A stretch of DNA of 21,420 bases from CAYINU01 sp964364855. GTDB taxonomy: Bacteria; Margulisbacteria; Marinamargulisbacteria; CAYINU01. A model generated the notes under the pieces. That model saw nothing but the letters and a program-made list of their open reading frames with translations. It was not told where the DNA came from and searched no databases. The stretch covers positions 1 to 21,420 of the forward strand of contig CAYINU010000024.1 of the NCBI GenBank assembly GCA_964364855.1, read 5' to 3'. Made by a program: the position numbers and the translations under genes. This document shows positions 1 through 6,479 of this stretch, piece by piece (the first letter of the stretch is position 1; each line of letters starts with the position of its first letter).

Positions 1-206
1 TCCGTATGGATGACGATCACCACTATCAGCCCTTCGATTGACCCCATGCTGATCTCACGCACTTCATGGTAAGCAAATCGATCATCGATCCGTGTGAGTA
101 CAGGCCCATCAAAAATCAGGCAGGCTTCCTCAAAACGAATACCATGTTTACTGAAATTTGCTTGGTTCTTTTTAGGATCCCATTCAAAATGGCGGCCAGC
201 AGACAT
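1..206 (-). CDS. BrnT-family ribonuclease toxin, 3' part outside window
   Basis: Reading the minus strand from ATG at 206 gives an open frame of 68 codons to the window edge. It starts MSAGRHFEWDPKKNQANF and continues SKHGIRFEEACLIF. This F-x-WD-xx-K-xx-xN-xxKHG-(I/V)-xFEEA pattern is the hallmark of the BrnT family (DUF497), RelE-fold ribonuclease toxins of type II TA systems. BrnT proteins are usually about 90-100 residues, so roughly the last quarter is missing. The partner BrnA antitoxin gene normally follows brnT and would lie outside the window. A palindrome immediately upstream (207-243) fits autoregulation. The family call is made from the motif by eye; the missing C-terminal residues cannot be checked. 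Confidence 0.82.
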   Translation of the reverse strand, partial: MSAGRHFEWDPKKNQANFSKHGIRFEEACLIFDGPVLTRIDDRFAYHEVREISMGSIEGLIVVIVIHT

Positions 207-243
207 TGTAAATAGGTTAGCCTATATATTTACAAATGTAAAT
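207..243. promoter_or_regulatory. operator-like palindromes upstream of the BrnT gene
   Basis: Positions 228-243 form a perfect inverted repeat, ATTTACA-AA-TGTAAAT. A further half site, TGTAAATAGG, lies at 207-216, directly against the start codon of the toxin gene. AT-rich tandem palindromes at a TA promoter are typical binding sites for the autoregulating antitoxin complex. The binding protein is inferred. Confidence 0.5.
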
Positions 244-271
244 ACTGTCTCTGGATAACACTACCTAAGGC

Positions 272-502
272 TTAAACAAACTCACCCACATCAACACCCA
301 ATGCCTTGGCAATGGCAGCAACAACTGTGAATGATGGCGTGCGTTGATCGGTTTCAATTTTGTAGAGGCCATTTTCAGTGATATCGATGGCGTTTGCCAA
401 TGTACGGCGAGTGAGGCCTTTTTTTGGCTTGAAAAGCAGTTTCAGAGGCTCAGCAATCGAGTTTGGAAATGGGTGTGGCCAACGTCTATTCCAAAAACGG
501 AT
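272..502 (-). pseudogene. 5'-truncated XRE-family helix-turn-helix regulator
   Basis: The minus strand is open from after a stop at 503-505 to TAA at 272-274. The last 50 or so residues read as an XRE-type HTH: KKGLTRRTLANAIDI, then ENGLYKIETDQRTPSF, then AAIAKALGVDVGEFV. This matches the helix 2/helix 3 and 'I-E-x-x-x-R-x-P-S' pattern of Cro/CI-like regulators. There is no ATG, GTG or TTG in the open stretch upstream of the HTH, and the residues before it (RFWNRRWPHPFP) do not look like a normal N-terminus. I therefore think the gene has lost its start, with the break near position 460, where a plus-strand ORF begins. It may once have regulated the BrnT gene just downstream of it. Confidence 0.55.
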
Positions 503-777
503 CTATTTACTATCAATTGCCCAACGGAAAGATCACGACGGAATTTCTCGATACGCTTCCTCCATTTTTTCAGCACCAAGGCTTTTCTTACGACAAAGAA
601 AATGGCATTTTTTTTAATCGCCAGAAAAATACTATTGTGTCTCTTAATTGGGCTTTGGATCATGTGGATCAGTTATTCGATGCAGTAATGCTAGTAAACA
701 AATATGCAACAGTATGGGCCAACGAGTCGTCCGATAAAAAAGAGTTGATTGACCGCTATTTGCCTGACGCCTCCTGA
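463..777 (+). CDS. orphan ORF, probably a gene fragment
   Basis: This is a 104-codon frame with TTG at 463 or ATG at 469 as possible starts. It encodes a soluble protein of ordinary composition with no motif I recognise (SKNGSIYYQLPNGKITTEF and NIVSLNW-like stretches). No convincing ribosome binding site precedes either start, and the frame is open upstream to position 433. Its stop codon TGA (775-777) is supplied by the left end of the inverted-repeat element at 772-915, so the original C-terminus may have been cut off by that element. Its 5' end meets a truncated regulator on the other strand. Both ends therefore look like junctions, and I treat it as the surviving piece of a larger gene, with low certainty. 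Confidence 0.35.
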   Translation: MEMGVANVYSKNGSIYYQLPNGKITTEFLDTLPPFFQHQGFSYDKENGIFFNRQKNTIVSLNWALDHVDQLFDAVMLVNKYATVWANESSDKKELIDRYLPDAS

Positions 778-915
778 CTTAGGACACCACTAAGCGGTTG
801 AGTACAAAGAGTGGGCTTTGGGGACACTAAGGGCAATTTTAGGTAAAATTTATGGGTGCGGGGGCTAGAATTGATCAACTATCTGCTCTGGGACACTAAA
901 TGTCCTAAGTCAGGA
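772..915. repeat. 144-bp element with perfect 15-bp terminal inverted repeats
   Basis: TCCTGACTTAGGACA at 772-786 is repeated in perfect inverted orientation as TGTCCTAAGTCAGGA at 901-915. The inside is non-coding and carries further GGACACTAA-type motifs, at about 833-841 and 892-900. The size and structure fit a non-autonomous transposable element or an internally deleted insertion sequence. I see no clear target-site duplication and cannot name the family. The following stretch, 916-1025, holds nothing I can support as a gene. Confidence 0.6.
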
Positions 916-1025
916 AGAATCCTTTCCACTATGAACAGTACAAGTATGGCTCCGGGCGGGCGGGGTATCTCAAGCGTACGTGGGGGAAGGGCAGCATGCT
1001 TAGGAAACGATCGGCTCTGAAGGGG

Positions 1026-1481
1026 TTAAGCTTTCTTAGGAGCTGCTATAGTAACTTGAGCGCGAATGCCATCGTAAATCATAATCGTATTCTTTAAAAA
1101 ATCTCTACCCAGAAGAACATCGTGTTCTTGGCCTCCGTCACGAAGATTGGCTCCAACAAATTGACCATATTGTTCGATATCCAATTGATTCACCAGTATT
1201 CTTGCCAAAAAGACAAGATGATCCTGAGCCCCTGCGACACCCGCAATTTTGACTTTATCAACTGGAATCAAATTTAGTTCTTTTGCTAAAGCAAAATCAA
1301 TCATGCTATGACTGGCCCCGGTATCCAGAAGAGAAAATACAGATCTAAATTGGAGGTCCTCTGGCTTTTCTGGCAACTCAAACGGTGAGACTATCGTCTG
1401 AACGGTTGGCCCAAAATTGAGCAGCTTTTGATTGTCAGATTTGCCACTGCTGTCGACAAAGCTTGCTTCAATTAGCGGCAT
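1026..1481 (-). CDS. retropepsin-like aspartic protease
   Basis: This encodes a small aspartic protease of clan AA that would act as a homodimer, cleaving a substrate I cannot name. The catalytic loop is SLLDTGASHSMID, with the Asp at residue 53 counting from ATG at 1481. The C-terminal half has the second retropepsin signature, VLLGRDFLKNTIMIYDG, the hydrophobic-hydrophobic-G-x-D flap strand. At about 151 residues it is a single retropepsin domain with no membrane segment or signal peptide, so it should be cytoplasmic. A longer reading from TTG at 1532 is possible but overlaps the upstream gene by 65 bp. The ATG at 1481 gives a 14-bp overlap and places the domain start at MPLIEASF, which I prefer. 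The upstream partner is the DUF5678-like gene. Confidence 0.8.
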   Translation of the reverse strand: MPLIEASFVDSSGKSDNQKLLNFGPTVQTIVSPFELPEKPEDLQFRSVFSLLDTGASHSMIDFALAKELNLIPVDKVKIAGVAGAQDHLVFLARILVNQLDIEQYGQFVGANLRDGGQEHDVLLGRDFLKNTIMIYDGIRAQVTIAAPKKA

Positions 1482-1737
1482 ATATTTTATAGGCCACAGA
1501 CGCCGGGAGACTGACTCTGGGATCCTTTCCAACTTGTCTAATAAGAAAGGGACCTTTACCGAATTTTTTTATTGCCTCTTTTGCGGCCGCATCGAACGTG
1601 TCATATACGCCTTCGAGGACGCCTGAATGGAAAATAACGAATTTCCCCAAGTGGTGCTTTTCTAACTCACCTTTCTTAGATTCAAAAGCTGCAATTTCCT
1701 TTTCTAGGCTATCCATGCCTAAAATAGTATGGTGCAT
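1468..1737 (-). CDS. DUF5678-like small protein, partner of the retropepsin
   Basis: An 89-residue protein with an acidic/basic helix (SLEKEIAAFESKKGELEKHH) followed by GKFVIFHSGVLEGVYDTFD, AAKEAIKKFGKGPFLIRQVG. This 'GK-(W/F)-V ... G-x-(hydrophobic) ... D-x-x-E/D-A ... P-F-x-x-R' layout resembles DUF5678, a short family of unknown function. ATG at 1737 is preceded by AAGGG; ATG at 1716 is an alternative start. The stop overlaps the start of the retropepsin gene, so the two are probably translated together. From family knowledge, such proteins are often seen next to aspartyl-protease-like genes. Regulation of or substrate delivery to the protease is my inference only. Confidence 0.65.
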   Translation of the reverse strand: MHHTILGMDSLEKEIAAFESKKGELEKHHLGKFVIFHSGVLEGVYDTFDAAAKEAIKKFGKGPFLIRQVGKDPRVSLPASVAYKIYAAN

Positions 1738-1776
1738 CCCTTATGAATGCAAGCGTCCGACGGCGCTCAATGCCTT

Positions 1777-1900
1777 TAGGGCATGTCCTCATTTATATCT
1801 GCGGCGTTATTTTTGAGCTCAACTATACGCTACGCCTAAAGGCTCCGCTCACGATAGTCCACGCCCAAAAATGCCTTGCATCTATCAAATGGCGCCCTAG
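1777..1900. repeat. palindromic TA-flanked element, copy A
   Basis: The arms TAGGGCATGTCCTCATTT (left) and the complement of CTAGGGCGCCATTTGATAG (right) match the ends of the element at 8146-8273, which lies in the opposite orientation. Both copies share the inner blocks GATAGATGCAAGGCA and AACGCCGCAGAT but have unrelated centres. The centre of this copy is itself an imperfect palindrome (TTTTTG...ACTAT facing ATAGT...CAAAAA), so the whole element can fold into one long hairpin. TA dinucleotides border both ends, as with mariner/IS630-type mobile elements. The element forms the 3' end of the RluA-like gene. Confidence 0.7.
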
Positions 1901-2737
1901 TCTATCTGGCAATCGAATGCGGATTTTCTTGTCCCGGTAGAAAAAATTGTAACCGTATGCGACTAAGGCAATCGACTCATCTGGCGTTTTGATGGTGCTG
2001 CCATAGTGCGTGTCGCCGATGATGGGGGCCAGGTACTGTGCCGCGTGAAAACGGATTTGATGGCGGCGGCCCGTGAAGATAAAGACGGAATACAACACCG
2101 CATGTTCTGATTCGGCTTGCTTGATGAACAAACTGTGAGCCGGTTGGCCAGAGGGATCCAGATAGGCTTTTCCCAAGTGAGATAAAGTGTCTTTCACCCG
2201 CAGACAGTTGGGCAGACCGGGTTGTTTGGGCAACCAGGCCCAATACCACTTATGGATGGCCCGCTCGCGCGTCAGCCGGAACAAATATTTCTCAGCGGCT
2301 TTGTGCTTGGGGTACAAGCAAATGCCCGACACCATATAGTCCAGACGGTTGATTGGCGGGGGGGTATAGTAAATTCCCCGCGACCGAAAATAATTGGCTA
2401 TCCCGGCAGTGAGGTTGTAGTGCATGTCCGATCGGTCGGATTGTGATGTCACACCGGCCGGTTTATATACGCCGATCATATTCGCGTCTTCGTAAACGAT
2501 GTGTTCCGGAGGTACCCCATACCGTCGCCCTTGATTTCGGGCTACATAGACCACCACGGTCAGCCCCGCCGTAATCACTTTGTCGAGTTGGGTGATCCGT
2601 TTGCGGTCCATCCATACGCCGCCACTATCAAGTACGGTTTGAACGTCGGTGCCGGATGGCAAATGGCTGCGCAGAAGATCGGCAACCGTCGTATCGTGCT
2701 GGGCGGTGATAAAAAACTTGCGGGCGTTGGAAAACAT
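1823..2737 (-). CDS. RluA-family pseudouridine synthase with element-derived C-terminus
   Basis: The enzyme converts a specific uridine of rRNA or tRNA to pseudouridine. Counting from ATG at 2737 (304 residues), residues 1-70 resemble an S4-like RNA-binding lobe. The catalytic motif is INRLDYMVSG with Asp133, corresponding to HRLD-x-x-(T/V)-SG. KPAGVTSQS (92-100) and GRRHQIRFHAAQY are the other conserved family blocks. The target base cannot be read from sequence. The last 25 or so residues (from about RLGRHLID onward) are encoded by the palindromic element at 1777-1900, so the native end was probably replaced. These residues follow the catalytic core and may be tolerated. A TTG nine codons upstream (2764) is an alternative start. 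The upstream region is shared with the divergent Fic gene. Confidence 0.85.
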   Translation of the reverse strand: MFSNARKFFITAQHDTTVADLLRSHLPSGTDVQTVLDSGGVWMDRKRITQLDKVITAGLTVVVYVARNQGRRYGVPPEHIVYEDANMIGVYKPAGVTSQSDRSDMHYNLTAGIANYFRSRGIYYTPPPINRLDYMVSGICLYPKHKAAEKYLFRLTRERAIHKWYWAWLPKQPGLPNCLRVKDTLSHLGKAYLDPSGQPAHSLFIKQAESEHAVLYSVFIFTGRRHQIRFHAAQYLAPIIGDTHYGSTIKTPDESIALVAYGYNFFYRDKKIRIRLPDRLGRHLIDARHFWAWTIVSGAFRRSV

Positions 2738-2767
2738 CTTTTCTAGCTTAATTATGATGATCAAAAT

Positions 2768-2838
2768 CGTGAAAACAACTGGTTTTTTAATTGGTTTTCA
2801 CGTTTATGGGTGCCAAAACCGTGAAAAAATACTATAAT
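2768..2838 (+). promoter_or_regulatory. fic promoter with three evenly spaced CGTGAAAA sites
   Basis: CGTGAAAAC (2768-2776), its inverse GTTTTCACG (2794-2802) and CGTGAAAAA (2820-2828) lie exactly 26 bp apart in alternating orientation. A perfect -10 hexamer TATAAT is at 2833-2838, with GTGCCA at 2810-2815 as a weak -35 element 17 bp upstream. The third site lies between -35 and -10, so a bound protein would block transcription. The -10 box ends 6 bp before the ATG, which suggests a leaderless transcript. The sites also lie in front of the divergent RluA-like gene. Confidence 0.6.
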
Positions 2839-2844
2839 AACCCT

Positions 2845-3726
2845 ATGGCAAAAGTATCTGCTATTACCCATCAGATCGACACGTTACGAGAACGATACCA
2901 CCAAGCTGCCGTTGATAACGAGGCGCTCATTTCCCTGATTAACGATGCTGAAGTGGCGGAGCAAGTCTACAACTCCAACGCCATCGAAAATAGCACGCTG
3001 TCGTTAGAGGAGACAGAAAAAATTCTGCTTCAGATCGATTTGGAGAGATATATCAGTGAGCGTGAATTGTTTGAGGCCAAAAATTTGGCGCGAGTCGTGG
3101 CATACATCGGAAAAAAGGCTCCTGAAAGCCCACTCACGCTCGAGATGATACTGCTTCTTCACAAACTGTTATTGTCTAATATCCGGGACGAGATTGCAGG
3201 ACGATTAAGGCAAGGCAACGAATATGTACGGGTAGCCAATCACATCGCACCGCCTCCCAGTGAACTCCATAGGCTCATCCAAGAAATGTTGACGGCGTAT
3301 CAGGGGAATAGTCGCGAAAGCATTATCAAGCGCATCGCCAAGACCCATCTTGCTTTTGAATACGCACACCCTTTTGTCGATGGTAATGGGCGAATTGGGC
3401 GCATTATCAACAACTACTTATTGATCAGAGATGGATTTGTACCGATCAATATCAAATTTTTGGACCGCAAATTGTATTACGCCGCATTTAAGGCCTATGA
3501 CGAAAGCGGTGGTACCCAGCTTATGGAGGACATTGTCGGAAAAGCATTGACGAATAGCTACCACAAGCGGTTGGCCTATTTGGAAGGTAAAAAAATCGTG
3601 ACCTTAAATGCCTACGCCAAGACTCATAAATTGTCCCATGCCAATCTGATCAATAAAGCAAATCGTCAGACCATCCCCGCGTTTTTGGAAAAAGGGATTT
3701 GGAAAATTGCAGTAGAGTCGGCTTAG
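2845..3726 (+). CDS. Fic family protein, class II, autoinhibited AMP-transferase type
   Basis: Fic enzymes transfer AMP or another nucleotide part to hydroxyl side chains of target proteins. The active-site motif HPFVDGNGRIGR is complete at residues 175-186, counting from ATG at 2845, with catalytic His175 and phosphate-binding Asn/Arg. An inhibitory helix motif SNAIEN, (S/T)xxxE(G/N), sits near the N-terminus at 44-49 with Glu48, which defines class II Fic proteins that carry their own inhibitor. Residues about 250-293 (KIVTLNAYAKTHKLSHANLIN) look like a small helix-turn-helix tail, so the protein may bind DNA, perhaps its own promoter. The start at 2845 is chosen because a TATAAT box lies just upstream; ATG at 2806 and upstream starts are unlikely because they fall before the promoter. 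There is no signal peptide. It is probably a single gene unit. Confidence 0.9.
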   Translation: MAKVSAITHQIDTLRERYHQAAVDNEALISLINDAEVAEQVYNSNAIENSTLSLEETEKILLQIDLERYISERELFEAKNLARVVAYIGKKAPESPLTLEMILLLHKLLLSNIRDEIAGRLRQGNEYVRVANHIAPPPSELHRLIQEMLTAYQGNSRESIIKRIAKTHLAFEYAHPFVDGNGRIGRIINNYLLIRDGFVPINIKFLDRKLYYAAFKAYDESGGTQLMEDIVGKALTNSYHKRLAYLEGKKIVTLNAYAKTHKLSHANLINKANRQTIPAFLEKGIWKIAVESA

Positions 3727-3934
3727 CCACTTCGTGACCAAAATGGACGCACATGCTACACTAACGACCACTATTGTCTGAAGTCTGAACACAGACAACC
3801 ATAACGAAAACGAAATTGAAGGGAGAGTTCTCGGAGGGTGCAAAACAGCCCTGAGCCGAGTGAGGGCGAATTTACTTCGACCGAACGGGGCGAGTGCTCG
3901 TGAGCTACTGCGAGCATGCCGAGCCAAATACATA
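3727..3934 (+). promoter_or_regulatory. possible structured 5' leader of typA
   Basis: This 208-bp gap holds no gene I can support. Two hairpins can be drawn near the end: GCCCT (3848-3852) with AGGGC (3863-3867), and TGCTCG (3895-3900) with CGAGCA (3911-3916). They precede a start codon that has no good Shine-Dalgarno sequence, so a structured leader is possible. No riboswitch class is recognised. Confidence 0.3.
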
Positions 3935-5743
3935 ATGGACCAAAAACATATTCGTAATGTGGCGATTATCGCCCACGTTGACCACGGTAAAACGACGCTG
4001 GTGGATCAACTTTTTAAACAAAGCGGACTATACCGCGAAAATCAGCATGTCGAAGAACGCTTGATGGACTCGATGGACCTTGAAAAAGAGCGGGGCATTA
4101 CCATCATGGCCAAAAATGGCGCGTGTTTTGTGGATGGTTACACCGTTAACATCATCGATACCCCCGGCCACGCGGACTTTGGCGGGGAGGTTGAGCGCGT
4201 TTTGCATATGGCTGATGGCGCGGTGTTTCTGGTCGATGCAGCAGAAGGGCCCATGCCGCAGTCGTATTTTGTACTCAAAAAAGCCATTCGCCAAAACATC
4301 CCGGTTATCGTGGTCGTCAACAAGATCGACAAGCCCAATGCCCGAATCGAATGGGTCCAAGACCAAGTCTTTGACCTGATGGTGAAACTCAACGCGCCTG
4401 ATCATATTTTGGATTTCCCTATTGTCTATGCATCCGCAAAAAATGGCTACGCGTCCTTGGATCCTGATAGTCGAGAAGGGGATATGAAGCCGCTGTTTAA
4501 TACCATCATCAACCGTGTTCCTCCACCGCATGGCGACCCGAACGGTCCTTTTCAACTGCTGGTTCGCAGTATTAGCTACTCGTCGTTTTTGGGGCGGCTG
4601 GCCATTGGCAAAATCACCAACGGCTCGTTAGTGGAAAATCAGATGGCCGTATTGGCAACTCCGGAAGAGGTTTTTCGCTCGGCGCGGATCACCAAAATTT
4701 ACCGCTACGAAGGCTCCAAGCAAATCGAGACCAAGGCTGCCATTTGCGGAGACATTATCGCGGTTGCGGGGCTAGAAGACGTTCAGGTCGGGCAAACCCT
4801 GACAGATCCAACCCATCCCATTCCCTTGGCCGGTGTGCTGATCGATCCGCCCACCGTGTCGATCAACATTTTGCCAAACGACTCACCTTTTGCCGGTCGT
4901 GAAGGCCAGTTTGTGACCTCCCGCCAAGTCCGGGATCGGCTGCTCAAGGAAACCCTCTCCGACGTTGCATTAAAAGTTGAAATTATTGAAGGTGAATTGG
5001 GCTACAAAGTGTCAGGTCGTGGTGAGTTGCATTTGTCGATTTTGATCGAAAAAATGCGCCGAGAGGGGTACGAATTTCAGGTATCCGCTCCGTCTGTTAT
5101 TTTCAAAACCGAAGGTGGCCAAAAGCTGGAGCCCTACGAAGAGCTGACGATTGATGTGGCCAAAGAATACATGGGCAGTATCATCGAAAGCCTGGGCATC
5201 CGAAAAGGCCAGATGATCGAGGTCATCGAAGCCGGCGACGTGGTCCGCCTCATCTACAAAATCCCCACTCGGGGGCTGCTGGGGTACCAGTCCCAATTTT
5301 TGACCGAAACCAAGGGGATGGGTACGCTTAATTATGTTTTTGCTGAGTATGGTCCGTATTCGGGCGACATCAGAACCCGCAAAACCGGTGTGCTGATTGC
5401 CAAAGAAAACTGCACGACCATTGCCTACGGGCTCAACGGTCTCCAAGACCGGGGCGTGCTGTTTATGGGTCCCGCCGAAGAGGTTTACGAAGGTCAGATC
5501 ATCGGTGAGCACAGTCGGGAAGATGACCTGGTTGTGAATCCGGGAAAAGGCAAGAAATTGACCAACATGCGGGCGTCGGGTTCGGATGACAACGTGATGC
5601 TTACCCCACCCGTAAAAATGTCTTTGGAAAAATGCCTGTCCTATATTGATGACACCGAGCTGATCGAAGTCACGCCCAAGTCGATTCGTCTGCGCAAACT
5701 CTACCGCAACGAAAACGAACGAAAGCGCATGGGTCGCAATTAG
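3935..5743 (+). CDS. typA: translational GTPase TypA/BipA
   Basis: TypA is a ribosome-binding GTPase related to EF-G that helps 50S assembly and growth under stress. The 602 residues are the usual length. The P-loop AHVDHGKTT is at residues 13-21, followed by switch I RGITI, switch II DTPGHADF and NKIDKPNA for guanine recognition. Domains II and III follow, and the C-terminal half carries the TypA-specific blocks RGLLGYQSQFLTETKG and GLNGLQDRGVLF. ATG at 3935 starts MDQKHIRNVAIIAH, the usual N-terminus of the family; an upstream in-frame ATG at 3860 would add 25 unlikely residues. The ribosome binding site is weak. The next gene begins 4 bp after the stop, so the three genes 3935-7822 look like one operon devoted to ribosome function. 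Confidence 0.97.
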   Translation: MDQKHIRNVAIIAHVDHGKTTLVDQLFKQSGLYRENQHVEERLMDSMDLEKERGITIMAKNGACFVDGYTVNIIDTPGHADFGGEVERVLHMADGAVFLVDAAEGPMPQSYFVLKKAIRQNIPVIVVVNKIDKPNARIEWVQDQVFDLMVKLNAPDHILDFPIVYASAKNGYASLDPDSREGDMKPLFNTIINRVPPPHGDPNGPFQLLVRSISYSSFLGRLAIGKITNGSLVENQMAVLATPEEVFRSARITKIYRYEGSKQIETKAAICGDIIAVAGLEDVQVGQTLTDPTHPIPLAGVLIDPPTVSINILPNDSPFAGREGQFVTSRQVRDRLLKETLSDVALKVEIIEGELGYKVSGRGELHLSILIEKMRREGYEFQVSAPSVIFKTEGGQKLEPYEELTIDVAKEYMGSIIESLGIRKGQMIEVIEAGDVVRLIYKIPTRGLLGYQSQFLTETKGMGTLNYVFAEYGPYSGDIRTRKTGVLIAKENCTTIAYGLNGLQDRGVLFMGPAEEVYEGQIIGEHSREDDLVVNPGKGKKLTNMRASGSDDNVMLTPPVKMSLEKCLSYIDDTELIEVTPKSIRLRKLYRNENERKRMGRN

Positions 5744-5747
5744 TCCG

Positions 5748-6479
5748 GTGGCCAAAACCCGTTTGGATGCACAGTTATACCAGCGGGGTTTGGCCGTCAG
5801 TGTCGAAAAGGCCGCTGCGTTGGTCATGGCCGGTGAGGTACTAGTCGATGACGCACCGATCAGCAAACCCGGAACACCAGTGGCCGACGACGCCGTCATT
5901 CGCTTGCGCAATACCCCCATGCCCTATGTCAGCCGGGGTGGGTTAAAATTGGCGGGAGCATTTGCAGCTTTTGATATTCCCATTGCCGGAAAACAGGCCT
6001 TGGATGTGGGTATTTCCACAGGTGGCTTTACAGACTATTTGCTCCAACATAGCGTGGCCACGGTGACGGGTGTCGATGTGGGCTATGGCCAGGTTGATAT
6101 TCGGCTGCAGCGCGACCCACGTGTCACGATTTTAGAGCGAACGAATGTACGCCATCTCACCCGTGACCAGTTGCCCGATGGCATTGGCCTGGTCGTGATG
6201 GATTTGTCTTTTATCAGTGTACTCGCTGTACTGCCGTACCTGCGGGACTTGCTGGGTTCCGGCGTTGATTGGGTGGTATTGGTCAAACCCCAATTCGAAG
6301 CGTTGCCAGACCAAATCGGACAGGGTGGCATTGTCCGGGACGACGCCGTGCGGCGGACCATACTGAACATGGTGAAAGCGAGTCTGTTATCAGCGGGATT
6401 TTCCGTGCTTGGCGAAACCCCTTCTCCCATCACCGGCACTAAAGGTAACCAGGAGGTGTTTCTATGGCTCCAGAGCTAG
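5748..6479 (+). CDS. tlyA: TlyA-family rRNA 2'-O-methyltransferase / hemolysin-like
   Basis: TlyA proteins methylate 2'-hydroxyls of 16S and/or 23S rRNA. Residues about 3-60 form an S4 RNA-binding domain (RLDAQLYQRGLAVSVEKA). The rest is an FtsJ-like methyltransferase with YVSRGGLKL, the SAM loop DVGISTGGFTD, DVGYGQ, the acidic strand VVMDLSFIS and the catalytic-Lys block VLVKPQFE. The length of 243 residues is slightly short for the family but complete. It starts with GTG at 5748, 4 bp after typA stops, with no clear Shine-Dalgarno sequence, so translation is probably coupled to typA. Its 3' end overlaps the next gene by 16 bp. The family is clear; whether it modifies one or both rRNAs cannot be read here. 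Confidence 0.93.
   Translation: MAKTRLDAQLYQRGLAVSVEKAAALVMAGEVLVDDAPISKPGTPVADDAVIRLRNTPMPYVSRGGLKLAGAFAAFDIPIAGKQALDVGISTGGFTDYLLQHSVATVTGVDVGYGQVDIRLQRDPRVTILERTNVRHLTRDQLPDGIGLVVMDLSFISVLAVLPYLRDLLGSGVDWVVLVKPQFEALPDQIGQGGIVRDDAVRRTILNMVKASLLSAGFSVLGETPSPITGTKGNQEVFLWLQS

Noticed and set aside
916..1025. Plus-strand open stretch reading HYEQYKYGSGRAGYLKRTW
   Set aside because: Protein-like and possibly a transposon or gene remnant, but it has no start signal, is short and runs into the antisense of the retropepsin gene; no family recognised.
1777..1900. Possible CRISPR array in the repeat-bearing regions
   Set aside because: The two related repeats are 6 kb apart in opposite orientation, each is a single palindromic element, and there are no regularly spaced direct repeats or cas genes.
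5012..5920. Long minus-strand ORF of about 300 codons opposite typA
   Set aside because: It lies wholly antisense to typA and the start of tlyA, both of which show strong family motifs; its translation has no coherent domain and reflects codon bias of the real strand.
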